Shown in pieces: positions 1 through 7,685 of a DNA stretch of 41,294 bases. Under the pieces are notes generated by a model. The model was not told the DNA's origin. It worked only from the letters and a program-made list of their open reading frames with translations, and searched no databases. The DNA lies in the NCBI RefSeq assembly GCF_020443565.1, contig NZ_JAIZZN010000034.1, forward strand, positions 1 to 41,294. The letters run 5' to 3'. This DNA is from Clostridium sp. CS001 (GTDB lineage Bacteria > Bacillota > Clostridia > Clostridiales > Clostridiaceae). Position 1 is the first letter of the stretch. Every line of letters begins with the position of its first letter. The position numbers and the translations under genes are program-made.

Positions 1-153
1 TACAGTAGCTTTTTAACAATTGAATATTTCTTCTGAAAATTTCTGCATCATGTAGGCTTGTTTGCTATGCCTATTTTTCTCCCCAACTGCTCTCCGAGCA
101 TAAAACCTAGGGCACTATAATTACTTTATAGAAACTCAAGTTTTTCATATTAG

Positions 154-813
154 TTTCCGTGGCTACTCGAATTATCCTTCGAAGAAAGATTCGGCTTACT
201 AGTTGATACTGAATGGGCTAGAAGAAAAAACAATAAATTATCGGGACTCATCAGAAAATCAGAAATTCACTTTACTGATGCTTGCATTGAAGATATAGAG
301 TACCATGCCGACAGGCAGTTAGATAAAGCTGAAATAATTAGACTATCAACATGTAATTATATTCAGGAAAAACATAACATAATAATTCTTGGTGCTTCAG
401 GTGCGGGAAAGACTTACATTAGTTCTGCCTTCGGCATAGCAGCTTGTAGAAACTTTTATACTGTTAAGTATGTACGTCTTCCTGATTTATTAAACGAACT
501 TGCTGTCGCAAGAGGTGAAGGAATTTATAAAAAAATAATGAAGCAATATAGGAATGTTAGTTTATTAATTATTGATGAATGGTGCCTAGTACCACTTACA
601 GACAGCGAAGCTAGGGACCTTCTAGAGATAGTTGAATCTCGACACAAGGTAGCATCAACAATATTTTGTTCTCAGTTTCCTACTGCTGCTTGGTATTCTA
701 AAATTGGCGAAGGTACTTTAGCTGATGCCATATTAGATAGAATTATATACGATTCATATACAATAACTATCCAAGGTGAGGATTCCATGCGTAAACGCAA
801 GGGTATCAAATAA
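154..813 (+). pseudogene. istB: IS21-family transposition helper ATPase IstB, 5'-truncated
   Basis: The open frame runs from just after a TAG at 151-153 to the stop at 811-813. It translates as the IstB AAA+ ATPase that helps the IS21 transposase IstA. Visible motifs are the conserved LSFEERFGLLVD-like segment (about 172-210), a Walker A GASGAGKT at 391-414, a Walker B LLIIDEW at 562-582 and the FCSQFP segment (about 664-681). About 40 N-terminal residues and a start codon are missing. No IstA frame is recognisable upstream in the window. An internal ATG at 538 would give only the C-terminal 91 residues, without Walker A. The gene is therefore an insertion-sequence remnant, probably inactive. 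Identity is secure; whether an intact element begins left of the window cannot be seen. Confidence 0.85.
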
Positions 814-821
814 TAAAAATA

Positions 822-864
822 CCACCCTCATGTTAGCCAAGTGGCTCTACTTGCGTGAGGGTGG
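822..864. terminator. Inverted repeat just after istB
   Basis: CCACCCTCA (822-830) pairs with TGAGGGTGG (856-864), and an inner AGCCA/TGGCT pair lies between them. It sits 8 bp after the istB stop and could terminate or be part of the IS end. There is no clear T-run, so terminator function is uncertain. Confidence 0.45.
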
Positions 865-913
865 CTCATTTAGAGCGTCGGTATGGCTCAATGTACTGCG
901 CACGAGTGGTTCA
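861..913 (+). repeat. Short direct repeats of an IS21-type right end
   Basis: GTGGCTCATT (861-870), ATGGCTCAA (883-891) and GTGGTTCAAA (906-915) are three spaced versions of one motif. IS21-family ends are known to carry multiple internal direct repeats that bind the transposase, so this is read as the right terminal region of the element. The exact outer end cannot be fixed without the left end. Confidence 0.5.
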
Positions 914-1012
914 AAACGATTGAAATATTCAGTTTTTCCCCTTTTTTTCAGCTGTTTTGCATTTAAAGTGTATGCTCACATTCTTTCAGTTATATGTTCT
1001 TTAAATGACTAA

Positions 1013-1054
1013 AACTAAAAAAGTTATAGACATTAGTCCATACCTCTTTTAGTT
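1013..1054 (-). terminator. Weak hairpin downstream of the exporter operon
   Basis: AACTAAAA (1013-1020) can pair with TTTTAGTT (1047-1054), with further partial pairing inside. It lies about 45 bp after the minus-strand stop at 1098 and is the best terminator candidate for the hlyD-type gene. The stem is AT-only, so it is weak. Confidence 0.3.
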
Positions 1055-1097
1055 GAATAAAATACTACGTTAATATTACAGTCTCAAAGATGATAAT

Positions 1098-3632
1098 TTA
1101 ATCCTTTAAATTTATTTTTTCAAGAAGATAATATAAAATTTTCTTTCGTTTTGTTATTATTTGTGCCTCACAGGACATTCCTAATTTTAATTCTGATTTT
1201 TTACCTTTATAACTATATAAAGGTATATTTTCCACATAAGATTCTACAGCATAATAGCTATTTCCAGATTGCTGGTCCACCTTTGCATCCGTACTTATTT
1301 TAACAAGTGTACCTGTAAGTTCACCATACTCTTTATATGGAAGTGCCTCGAAATGATATTTTACTTTATCTCCTACTCTTATATTTGCTATATCCTTATT
1401 AGATAAGTACAACTGAACTTTATACTTAGCGTTATTATCTGGAATAATTGTAGCTATTTCAGTTCCGCTTTGTAATAATTCTTGAACAGTTACATCTTTA
1501 ATAATATTTACTACTCCATCCATGGGAGCCTTTACATTACAATCATCTATATTAATATTAATAGATTTTAGGTTTTTATCTAATTCTTCTATTTTGCTTT
1601 TATTAACTTTTATATTTTCGTCAATACTAACTAATGTATCTATTTCGTACTTTGACATCAGAGTCTTAGAATATTCTATATTAATCTCTTCTAAACTGGA
1701 ATCTTCAAAATTTAGCTCTAACTCCACTCCCAATGTTGGTAGAATTTTTATGTTTTTATCAATTTCAATGCTAATATTTAATAAACTCTCATTATTAAAC
1801 TTAGACATATTTAATTTTTCATCTTTAAGTGCAATTTCAGTTTGTTCTAATTCTTTTTTAATATTTATAATGGAATTTTTTTGTTTTACTCCAATGTCTT
1901 TTATTGTTTTCTCACACTGATCTACATTATTCTTAAGTTTACTTATATTGGAACTATAAGCTATGTATTTGCTATAATACTCCTTATTATTGCTTGGAAA
2001 TGTATTTATACCTTTATTTATAGATTCTTCTAAAATACTAAGATTTTTAAGGGTTATTTCAATATTACTTAATTGATTTTTATTTTTTGATAAATTTAAG
2101 TTTAACTCTTGAATTGTAGTTTCATTTTCTTTAATACTATTATTAAGACTTAGTAAAAACTCATTTTTGTATTTTTCTAAACTTGTATAAGCATTATCCA
2201 ATTCGCTATTTCTATAACTATTTATTATTTGTTCAATACTATTTTCAAGTTTTTTTACATCCACCTTGTAATTTAAAAATCTATTATAATACTCTAAATT
2301 AGCTAATGAAAATAAGTTTCTATCTTGATTAATGGATTGCTCCAAAGTCTGTAAATTAATAATCAGTTGTTCTATCAATATTTTTTTTGGTGAAGAAGCA
2401 TCTAAATCTGCTATAACTGTTTTTTCATCTAAGATGCTTTTTCTTATGTTTAACATATATTCATTCTTATACCTTTCTAAATCTAATTTAGCATTTTCTA
2501 AAGTTTTTTGACCATATATATCTGCCGCTACTGATTTTGCATTGTTTAATTTTTGTAAATTATAGTTATAATCTTTATATTGTCTATAATATATATTATT
2601 CTCTTGCACTTTATTTTTAGCAAACAAATCAGTATTTTGTTTTATGGCGTTTATTATAAATTCACGGTAATATTGGGAGGAAGTTAAATCATCTATTTTA
2701 TTATTTATTAATTTTATATTATATTGAGTGTCTTTCAAAGTATTATTATTACTGTCGATTGAATTTACAATAGTAATAATATAATCATTTTTATATTTTT
2801 CTAACTCTGTTTTTGCATTAAGAAATGCTATTCCTCCATCTTCTAACTCACTATCATAATTTACTGAGGTTTGTTTTTCCTTTTCCTTTATAACCTCTAA
2901 AGCTATTATTCTTTGAGCTACTGTATTTTCAAGCTTTTCAATGCTTGATTTGTAATCTACGAATTTGTTTTTAAATAAACTATCATCCTTTGCATATAAA
3001 TCTTTACTTTTTGTTATAGACTCTTGAAGTTTTTTTAAATGCTTTATCTCTTGTTCTGTATTACTAATTTGCATATCCAATTTTTTTTGATTCAATGATT
3101 TGGTGTTTTTAGTTTGTTCCAAAGTAATTTTTGATTGCTTATTCTCTAATCTTAACTTTTCATTGTCTAAATGGTATTTTAAATATTTATAATAATAATC
3201 TTTTTCCTCTTCTTTACTATTATCAAAGCAATTTTTATTATCAACAATGCTTTTTCTTAACTTAGAAAGGCTATCATTTTCCTTTTTAACCTTTTTAAAT
3301 TCATCAAAAAAAGTTTTTTGTTCTAATGTAAGATTGCCATATTCTATGGTATATAAAACGTCCCCTTTTTTTACCTTTTGACCGTCCTGTATATTTATAC
3401 TTTCTACTTTTCCAGGTATTTTGTTAATAATCTTGCTTACTTTTTCGTTAGGTCGTACTACTCCATTTGACTTAATTACTATATCTATTTCTCCAAAATA
3501 CGACCACGCTATTGAAATCACTAAAAATGCAATTAAAATATAAATTAGCATGGTAGTGAAGGGATGAGGTTTTGCTTCCAATAATTCTTTGCTATCTGTT
3601 ATATCTTTTAGGTTATATATTACGTTTTTCAT
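1098..3632 (-). CDS. HlyD/ComB-type bacteriocin export accessory protein with an extra-long coiled coil
   Basis: This is the membrane-fusion-type partner of the adjacent C39 ABC transporter, expected to span the membrane and project outside the cell to guide exported bacteriocin. The N-terminus has one hydrophobic segment (about residues 28-48). A lipoyl/barrel half follows (GVVRPNEK and KIPGKVESINIQDGQKVKKGD) and the matching C-terminal half carries KAPMDGVV and a beta-barrel ending near KLGMSCEAQI. Between them lie about 600 residues of heptad-rich coiled coil, far longer than the usual 200 or so (total about 844 aa against 450-500). The coil has internal repeats: LE(K/R)YKN(D/E) recurs at DNA positions near 2785, 2461 and 2161, i.e. 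every 100-108 residues, and a YY..(Y)..Y...KL motif occurs about five times. The start chosen is ATG 3632, which has GGGAGAGGA five bases upstream. An earlier in-frame ATG at 3650 lacks an RBS. It overlaps the transporter gene by 20 bp, so the two are translationally coupled. Confidence 0.88.
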   Translation of the reverse strand: MKNVIYNLKDITDSKELLEAKPHPFTTMLIYILIAFLVISIAWSYFGEIDIVIKSNGVVRPNEKVSKIINKIPGKVESINIQDGQKVKKGDVLYTIEYGNLTLEQKTFFDEFKKVKKENDSLSKLRKSIVDNKNCFDNSKEEEKDYYYKYLKYHLDNEKLRLENKQSKITLEQTKNTKSLNQKKLDMQISNTEQEIKHLKKLQESITKSKDLYAKDDSLFKNKFVDYKSSIEKLENTVAQRIIALEVIKEKEKQTSVNYDSELEDGGIAFLNAKTELEKYKNDYIITIVNSIDSNNNTLKDTQYNIKLINNKIDDLTSSQYYREFIINAIKQNTDLFAKNKVQENNIYYRQYKDYNYNLQKLNNAKSVAADIYGQKTLENAKLDLERYKNEYMLNIRKSILDEKTVIADLDASSPKKILIEQLIINLQTLEQSINQDRNLFSLANLEYYNRFLNYKVDVKKLENSIEQIINSYRNSELDNAYTSLEKYKNEFLLSLNNSIKENETTIQELNLNLSKNKNQLSNIEITLKNLSILEESINKGINTFPSNNKEYYSKYIAYSSNISKLKNNVDQCEKTIKDIGVKQKNSIINIKKELEQTEIALKDEKLNMSKFNNESLLNISIEIDKNIKILPTLGVELELNFEDSSLEEINIEYSKTLMSKYEIDTLVSIDENIKVNKSKIEELDKNLKSININIDDCNVKAPMDGVVNIIKDVTVQELLQSGTEIATIIPDNNAKYKVQLYLSNKDIANIRVGDKVKYHFEALPYKEYGELTGTLVKISTDAKVDQQSGNSYYAVESYVENIPLYSYKGKKSELKLGMSCEAQIITKRKKILYYLLEKINLKD

Positions 3633-5862
3633 AAATATCCTCTCCCACATCTTCAGTTACTGCTACTTCGCTACAATCATTAACCCCATAACTATCTGGA
3701 AGTTGCTCCTTCCAAAGTTCATAATATCGCCCTCTTTTATCTATTAGTTCTTCATGTGATCCACTTTCCATAAGATTACCTTTATTCATAACACAAATGG
3801 TATCGCATCTCATAATTGTACTTAATCTATGGGCAATTATGAGTGTTGTTGTATTCTTACTAAATTCATACATTGTTTTTTCTATAGCTTTTTCTGTGAT
3901 TGAATCTAGACTGCTTGTAGCCTCATCCATGATTAGTATATCTGGTTTTCTAAGTATTGCCCTAGCTATTGCAATTCTCTGCTTTTGTCCTCCTGAAAGA
4001 TTAGATCCACTCTCCTCGACCATTGTATCATACCTTAATGGCTGTTCATTTATGTAATCATGTATTTTTGATTTTTTACAAGCTTCAACCATTTTTTCAA
4101 AATCAACTTCTTCATTTCCAAAATATAAATTTTCTTTAATTGTTCCTTTGAATAAGAATATATCCTGTGATATATATGCTATTTTATCTCTCAACGCCTC
4201 TATGTTTATATCCATTATGTTGTAACCATTTATTAAAAGCTCGCCTTTTTCACATTGATAAAAATTTAATAAAAGCTTTACTAATGTTGTCTTACCAGAT
4301 CCACTTTCCCCTACAAGAGCTATTTTTTCTCCTGATTTTATATGTAAATTTAAGTCTTCAAGAATAAGCTGCCTTGTTCCATATCTAAATGAAACATTTT
4401 TAAATTCTATATCACCTTTTAAAGAAGCTGGATTTATCTTTTTATCCTCATCCTTGCTTTTTTCTAATTCAAGATCTAATATCTCCCCAAGTCTATCTGC
4501 AGCTACCGTAGCTGTTTTAAGTCCTGACTGAAGGTTTATTAGGTTTTCAATAGGGTCTAGAAAATAAGCGAGTAATGCATTGAATGACAAAAGTTGTCCT
4601 ACTGTTAATTTCCCTTGCATAACTTCATATGTTCCTATCCATAATATAGCAATTCCAAATATAGCTCTTATTCCACCCTCTAGGGAACTTTGAAGATTAC
4701 CAATACATTCGCTTTTGAAAACACTTTTTAAAAGCTTTATAAATCTTTTTTCCGTCTCACCATTAACTTGCTTTTCTGCATTGAATGCCTTTATAGTTTG
4801 GATACCATTTAATGATTCAACTAAAAAAGAAGTTAATTTTGAATTATCTTCCATAATTCTTCTGTTTACTTTTTCTAGAGGTTTATTAAACGAAAAAACA
4901 ATAATTCCATATAAAACTAAGGGAACCAAAGTAAGAGTAAAAAGCGTACTGTTTTGAGTATAAAGAAGCACTCCTCCAAAGATAACCATAAATGTGTCTA
5001 TCATAATGGTAAGGGTAGCTCCCGCAATAGCCTCTCTTATTTTTGATGCATCATTAAATCTAGATATAATCTCACCCACTTCTCTTGTACCAAAGAAATT
5101 CATAGGAAGTTCAATAACGTGGTTATAGTACCCAAGCATCAATGGTATATCTAACCTCTGACTTAAGTATAGAAGAAGCTGAGTTCTAAATGCCCCTAGT
5201 AAAATCTTAAATATAGTTAATACAATTATTCCAATGGAAAGTATGTGTAAAGTTTTATTTAATCCATAGGGAAGTATATCATCGATAATAAACTTAAAAT
5301 AAAAAGAACCTATTATTCCTAATAAGGTTAAAACTATAGACGCAAAAAATATATTTATCATTAATTTTTTCTGAGGCTTCAGAAGATGAATAAATCTTGA
5401 AAATAAACCTTTAGTCTCATCCCCTTTTTTAAACTCAACATCCGGAACCATAAATATCAATATACCTGTCCATATTTTAAAAAACTCTTCTGGAACATAT
5501 TTAACCATTCCCTTTGCTGGGTCAGCCACTAAAATCTCTTTTTTGCTTACCTTATGTATGACCACATAATGCAGTAGTGAACCATCTATTACTACATGAG
5601 CAATACAAGGCAATGGAAACTCACTAAAAATATCTTCAGGTTTTGTTACCCTAACTGCCTTAGATGAAAATCCAACCTTTTCAGCTGCTTTTATAAGCCC
5701 CAAAGCGCTAGTCCCCTGCTTATCTGTTCCTGCAGTTCCACGTATTTTAGAAATAGGAATTTTAAGCCCATGCTGTTTTGCTATAGTTGCTAAACAAGCA
5801 GCTCCACAATCTTTATAGTCATGCTGCTTAATACATACATATCTTTTAAAAATATTTTTCAT
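3613..5862 (-). CDS. Peptidase-containing ABC transporter (C39 leader peptidase + exporter)
   Basis: This bacteriocin exporter cleaves double-glycine leaders on the cytoplasmic side and pumps the mature peptide out. The N-terminal C39 peptidase domain (residues 1 to about 130) shows the catalytic cysteine in KDCGAAC (C19), the catalytic histidine in LLHYVV (H98) and the aspartate in ADPAKG (D114). An ABC exporter transmembrane domain follows (about 160-440, six hydrophobic segments). The ATPase domain has Walker A GESGSGKTT (about 517), signature LSGGQ (about 620), Walker B ILIMDEATSSLD (about 640) and H-loop IIAHRLS (about 676). Length 749 aa is close to the usual 700-740. It is the first gene of a two-gene operon with the HlyD-type partner and is divergent from the two GG-leader peptides, its likely substrates. 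All catalytic residues are present, so it should be functional. Confidence 0.95.
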   Translation of the reverse strand: MKNIFKRYVCIKQHDYKDCGAACLATIAKQHGLKIPISKIRGTAGTDKQGTSALGLIKAAEKVGFSSKAVRVTKPEDIFSEFPLPCIAHVVIDGSLLHYVVIHKVSKKEILVADPAKGMVKYVPEEFFKIWTGILIFMVPDVEFKKGDETKGLFSRFIHLLKPQKKLMINIFFASIVLTLLGIIGSFYFKFIIDDILPYGLNKTLHILSIGIIVLTIFKILLGAFRTQLLLYLSQRLDIPLMLGYYNHVIELPMNFFGTREVGEIISRFNDASKIREAIAGATLTIMIDTFMVIFGGVLLYTQNSTLFTLTLVPLVLYGIIVFSFNKPLEKVNRRIMEDNSKLTSFLVESLNGIQTIKAFNAEKQVNGETEKRFIKLLKSVFKSECIGNLQSSLEGGIRAIFGIAILWIGTYEVMQGKLTVGQLLSFNALLAYFLDPIENLINLQSGLKTATVAADRLGEILDLELEKSKDEDKKINPASLKGDIEFKNVSFRYGTRQLILEDLNLHIKSGEKIALVGESGSGKTTLVKLLLNFYQCEKGELLINGYNIMDINIEALRDKIAYISQDIFLFKGTIKENLYFGNEEVDFEKMVEACKKSKIHDYINEQPLRYDTMVEESGSNLSGGQKQRIAIARAILRKPDILIMDEATSSLDSITEKAIEKTMYEFSKNTTTLIIAHRLSTIMRCDTICVMNKGNLMESGSHEELIDKRGRYYELWKEQLPDSYGVNDCSEVAVTEDVGEDIYEKRNI

Positions 5863-5968
5863 TAGTAATCCTCCATTTATAATATGTAACTTTCAACATA
5901 TAATTAATTATATGATTAGTTTTTATAGTGAATATTATATATAAAATACAATGCAAAAAGTTAAACTC

Positions 5969-6031
5969 ACCCTAAACGTTGGATTTTTGACCCTGAATGA
6001 ATGTGGTAATGATGTATTTTTATGTTATACT
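5969..6031 (+). promoter_or_regulatory. Tandem LytTR-type boxes and -10 element before the bacteriocin peptides
   Basis: ACCCTAAACG (5969-5978) and ACCCTGAATG (5990-5999) are direct repeats with a 21-bp period. A TATACT -10 lies at 6026-6031, 36 bp from the start of the second box, with no good -35. This is the layout used by LytTR-type activators (AgrA/ComE/VirR class). The same geometry recurs at 11231-11293 and, with one box, at 9400-9441. Confidence 0.7.
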
Positions 6032-6119
6032 TTAAATTATCAAGTAGCTATTTGAGAATAATTAAAACCTTGTACGAGGATAAATAACATAATAAACATA
6101 CAAAGGAGATTGATGAACA

Positions 6120-6305
6120 ATGGTAGAATTAAGTCAAAATGAGTTGATAGATGTTAATGGTGGTGGTGGAGATGACTTCTCACATGACTTAGGTGTATTT
6201 GTGGGTCGCAAACTTCATGACCTTTATGATAAGGCAATGAGCAATTCTGAAGAAAGAAATAATAATAAAGAGTACTGGAGATATAAAAAGGGTGTCAATG
6301 GATAA
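6120..6305 (+). CDS. Double-glycine leader bacteriocin-like peptide 1
   Basis: This 61-residue precursor has a textbook double-glycine leader. Relative to the cleavage site it shows L-12, S-11, E-8, L-7, V-4, G-2, G-1 (ELSQNELIDVNGG), so cleavage after residue 15 by the neighbouring C39 transporter is expected. The mature part is about 46 residues, begins GGDDF, is charged and polar towards the C-terminus, and holds a GxxxG motif (GVFVG, residues 25-29) typical of two-peptide class IIb bacteriocins. ATG 6120 follows an AGGAG at 6104-6108. An ATG at 6113 is out of frame. It is the first gene after the LytTR-type promoter and lies 99 bp before peptide 2. It could instead be an inducing pheromone, but its length favours a bacteriocin subunit. 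Confidence 0.82.
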   Translation: MVELSQNELIDVNGGGGDDFSHDLGVFVGRKLHDLYDKAMSNSEERNNNKEYWRYKKGVNG

Positions 6306-6404
6306 TGTGTTATTTACTTTTACTATTTAAACTGTAATATAAGTATTCGTTATTATATTATTCAAAACTTTGTAATATTAAATTAATTTGGAGGTTATAC
6401 CATT

Positions 6405-6566
6405 ATGGAAAATATAAACTGTATTGAATTGACAGAAAATGAATTATGTGATGTTCACGGCGGGAGTGTATTAGGAGGCATAGCTTTATTTGGTGGAGTT
6501 GTTTGTGCTATAAATGAAACTTATAAATTTGGAAAAGGCGTCGTTGAAGGTTGGAAAAATAACTAA
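6405..6566 (+). CDS. Double-glycine leader bacteriocin-like peptide 2
   Basis: This is a 53-residue precursor with a 20-residue leader ending ELTENELCDVHGG, which again matches every consensus position of GG leaders. The mature peptide of 33 residues starts SVLGGIALFGG, is hydrophobic and glycine-rich in its first half, has one cysteine (C34 of the precursor) and carries GxxxG (GVVEG, residues 45-49) before a short W/K/N tail. This fits the helical partner of a class IIb pair with peptide 1. ATG 6405 is preceded by GGAGG at 6390-6394. A strong terminator follows directly, so the two peptides form a two-cistron transcript without an attached immunity gene. With only one cysteine, an intramolecular disulfide is excluded. 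Confidence 0.82.
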   Translation: MENINCIELTENELCDVHGGSVLGGIALFGGVVCAINETYKFGKGVVEGWKNN

Positions 6567-6579
6567 TTAATGTAAAAAT

Positions 6580-6610
6580 AAAGCTAAGTTTTTTATTTAA
6601 ACTTAGCTTT
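6580..6610 (+). terminator. Rho-independent terminator after the peptide genes
   Basis: A perfect 12-bp stem AAAGCTAAGTTT (6580-6591) / AAACTTAGCTTT (6599-6610) with a 7-nt T-rich loop begins 14 bp after the peptide 2 stop. Confidence 0.8.
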
Positions 6611-6844
6611 ACTTTATTGTGTAAATATATTTCCGTTCTTATAGTTCTAATAATGTATAAACTCAAAAACATCAACTTACTTTTGTTGTAAAAACCCGAT
6701 TTAAAACCTTATTAATAAATCGATTGTTCTTGAAATTATGCATAAAGTTGAAATTGCTTTGTATTTTCAAAAAAAACAAACTAATCAAACATTAGTGCTT
6801 AGAAAATACTCCACAGTACTAAATAATTTAATCGAGGTGAACAC

Positions 6845-7093
6845 ATGAAAATTTATTCTGAAACACTCGCATATATATTAATTATCCTTATGTTATTATC
6901 ATACGGTATGATTAAATACACAAAAAACCCTATAATAATAATTATTATTATTATTATTATTATTATTATAATTATAATTATAATTACTATAATTATTAAA
7001 ATGAACTTATTGCATAATAAGATTTTTATTTTTTTTATCATTTTATCTATATACATTTTATTAAGCTCTATTTACTTAGTTCTAAAACAATAA
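6845..7093 (+). CDS. Small membrane protein with a poly-isoleucine tract; candidate immunity protein
   Basis: This 82-residue hydrophobic protein has three hydrophobic stretches: residues 8-24, a run of 18 isoleucines (about 30-47) that extends after one Thr, and 57-80. The ATG at 6845 has GAGGTG eight bases upstream, which supports real translation. The poly-Ile tract is encoded by a trinucleotide repeat (ATA x3, ATT x9, then alternating ATA/ATT), so slippage would change the tract length without shifting frame. Small membrane proteins next to class II bacteriocins are often immunity proteins, which is the best guess here from position alone. No family is recognised. The antisense frame is a shadow of the repeat. 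Confidence 0.55.
   Translation: MKIYSETLAYILIILMLLSYGMIKYTKNPIIIIIIIIIIIIIIIIIITIIIKMNLLHNKIFIFFIILSIYILLSSIYLVLKQ
6932..6997 (+). repeat. In-frame (ATT/ATA)n microsatellite
   Basis: ATA repeated three times (6932-6940) is followed by nine ATT units (6941-6967) and then alternating ATA/ATT to about 6997, all isoleucine codons of the 6845 gene except one ACT. Such a tract is prone to replication slippage. Confidence 0.9.
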
Positions 7094-7168
7094 CTATAAC
7101 TTGCAAAATGTTTCCCTTCCCCATTTCGGCAGACATAATAGACTCGTTTTATACTAAAAGTGAAGAAA

Positions 7169-7370
7169 ATGATATATATATCTAAACAATATAGTGCAGA
7201 ATTTAAACTAGGATCTGTAAAAAGACATAATAATTCAGGTAAATCATTAACAACTGTAGCTCAGAGTTAGAAATAAAGTCAACAATTATGCCTGTTTTGG
7301 TGAATAAGTATAGAAAGTCACCTGAAGCACCTTTTCCTGGTAGTGGCAATCTATGTCCAGAGGCCGAGAA
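7169..7370 (+). pseudogene. IS3-family transposase OrfA remnant, frameshifted
   Basis: From ATG 7169 the frame reads MIYISKQYSAEFKLGSVKRH and ends at TAG 7268-7270. The frame beginning at 7288 continues with VLVNKYRKSPEAPFPGSGNL, so the two pieces are the helix-turn-helix part of an IS3-type OrfA broken by a frameshift. Homology ends near 7370, where the sequence switches without a stop into a CPBP gene fragment. No OrfB is seen. Confidence 0.75.
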
Positions 7371-7378
7371 GTTATCTT

Positions 7379-7578
7379 CCCTAGGGTTAGTATTTTTCTC
7401 CTGTAGTCTAGTAAATTTATTAATGAGTAAATTTCCAAGCTATAGTGAAACAAGTAAAGTTATAGCCTCAAATACAAATTGTGCTTTAGGTGTTATTTCA
7501 ATTATACCTGTATCTGAAGATGTTTTATTCACTATCCCTCATGTAACTATGCTCCAAGGAATTTATACGCTTATATAA
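7379..7578 (+). pseudogene. Fragment of a CPBP membrane protease gene fused to IS3 debris
   Basis: The translation (SLVNLLMSKFPSYSETSK, then ASNTNCALGVIS) is a close copy of residues about 113-160 of the intact CPBP protein at 11346-12164. It then jumps from VLF directly to the MLQGIYT segment, so about 30 residues containing the second catalytic motif are deleted. The EE pair of the first motif is ED here. The frame is continuous with the preceding IS3 OrfA frame, giving a chimeric 96-codon ORF that is almost certainly not a functional gene. Confidence 0.75.
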
Positions 7579-7685
7579 ATAATTTATTATTTCTACCTTA
7601 ATTGCAGCTATACTGTTCTCAATTAAATTTTTAATTATTCGAAACATGGACAAATATCATTATGAAAATCATAGTAGAACTCAAC

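Noticed and set aside
22-120. Minus-strand open stretch reading YARRAVGEKNRHSKQAY before a stop
   Set aside because: Short, no start or RBS, no family recognised; could be the end of a gene fragment but not supportable.
776-1012. 78-residue plus-strand ORF after istB
   Set aside because: It overlaps the istB end and the IS right-end repeats; no RBS or family; a by-product of the IS end.
6932-6997. Regular trinucleotide repeat as a possible CRISPR or origin-type array
   Set aside because: The unit is 3 bp without spacers; a simple microsatellite inside a coding frame.
6853-7056. Minus-strand poly-isoleucine ORF
   Set aside because: Mirror of the ATT/AAT microsatellite; the plus-strand frame has the RBS.
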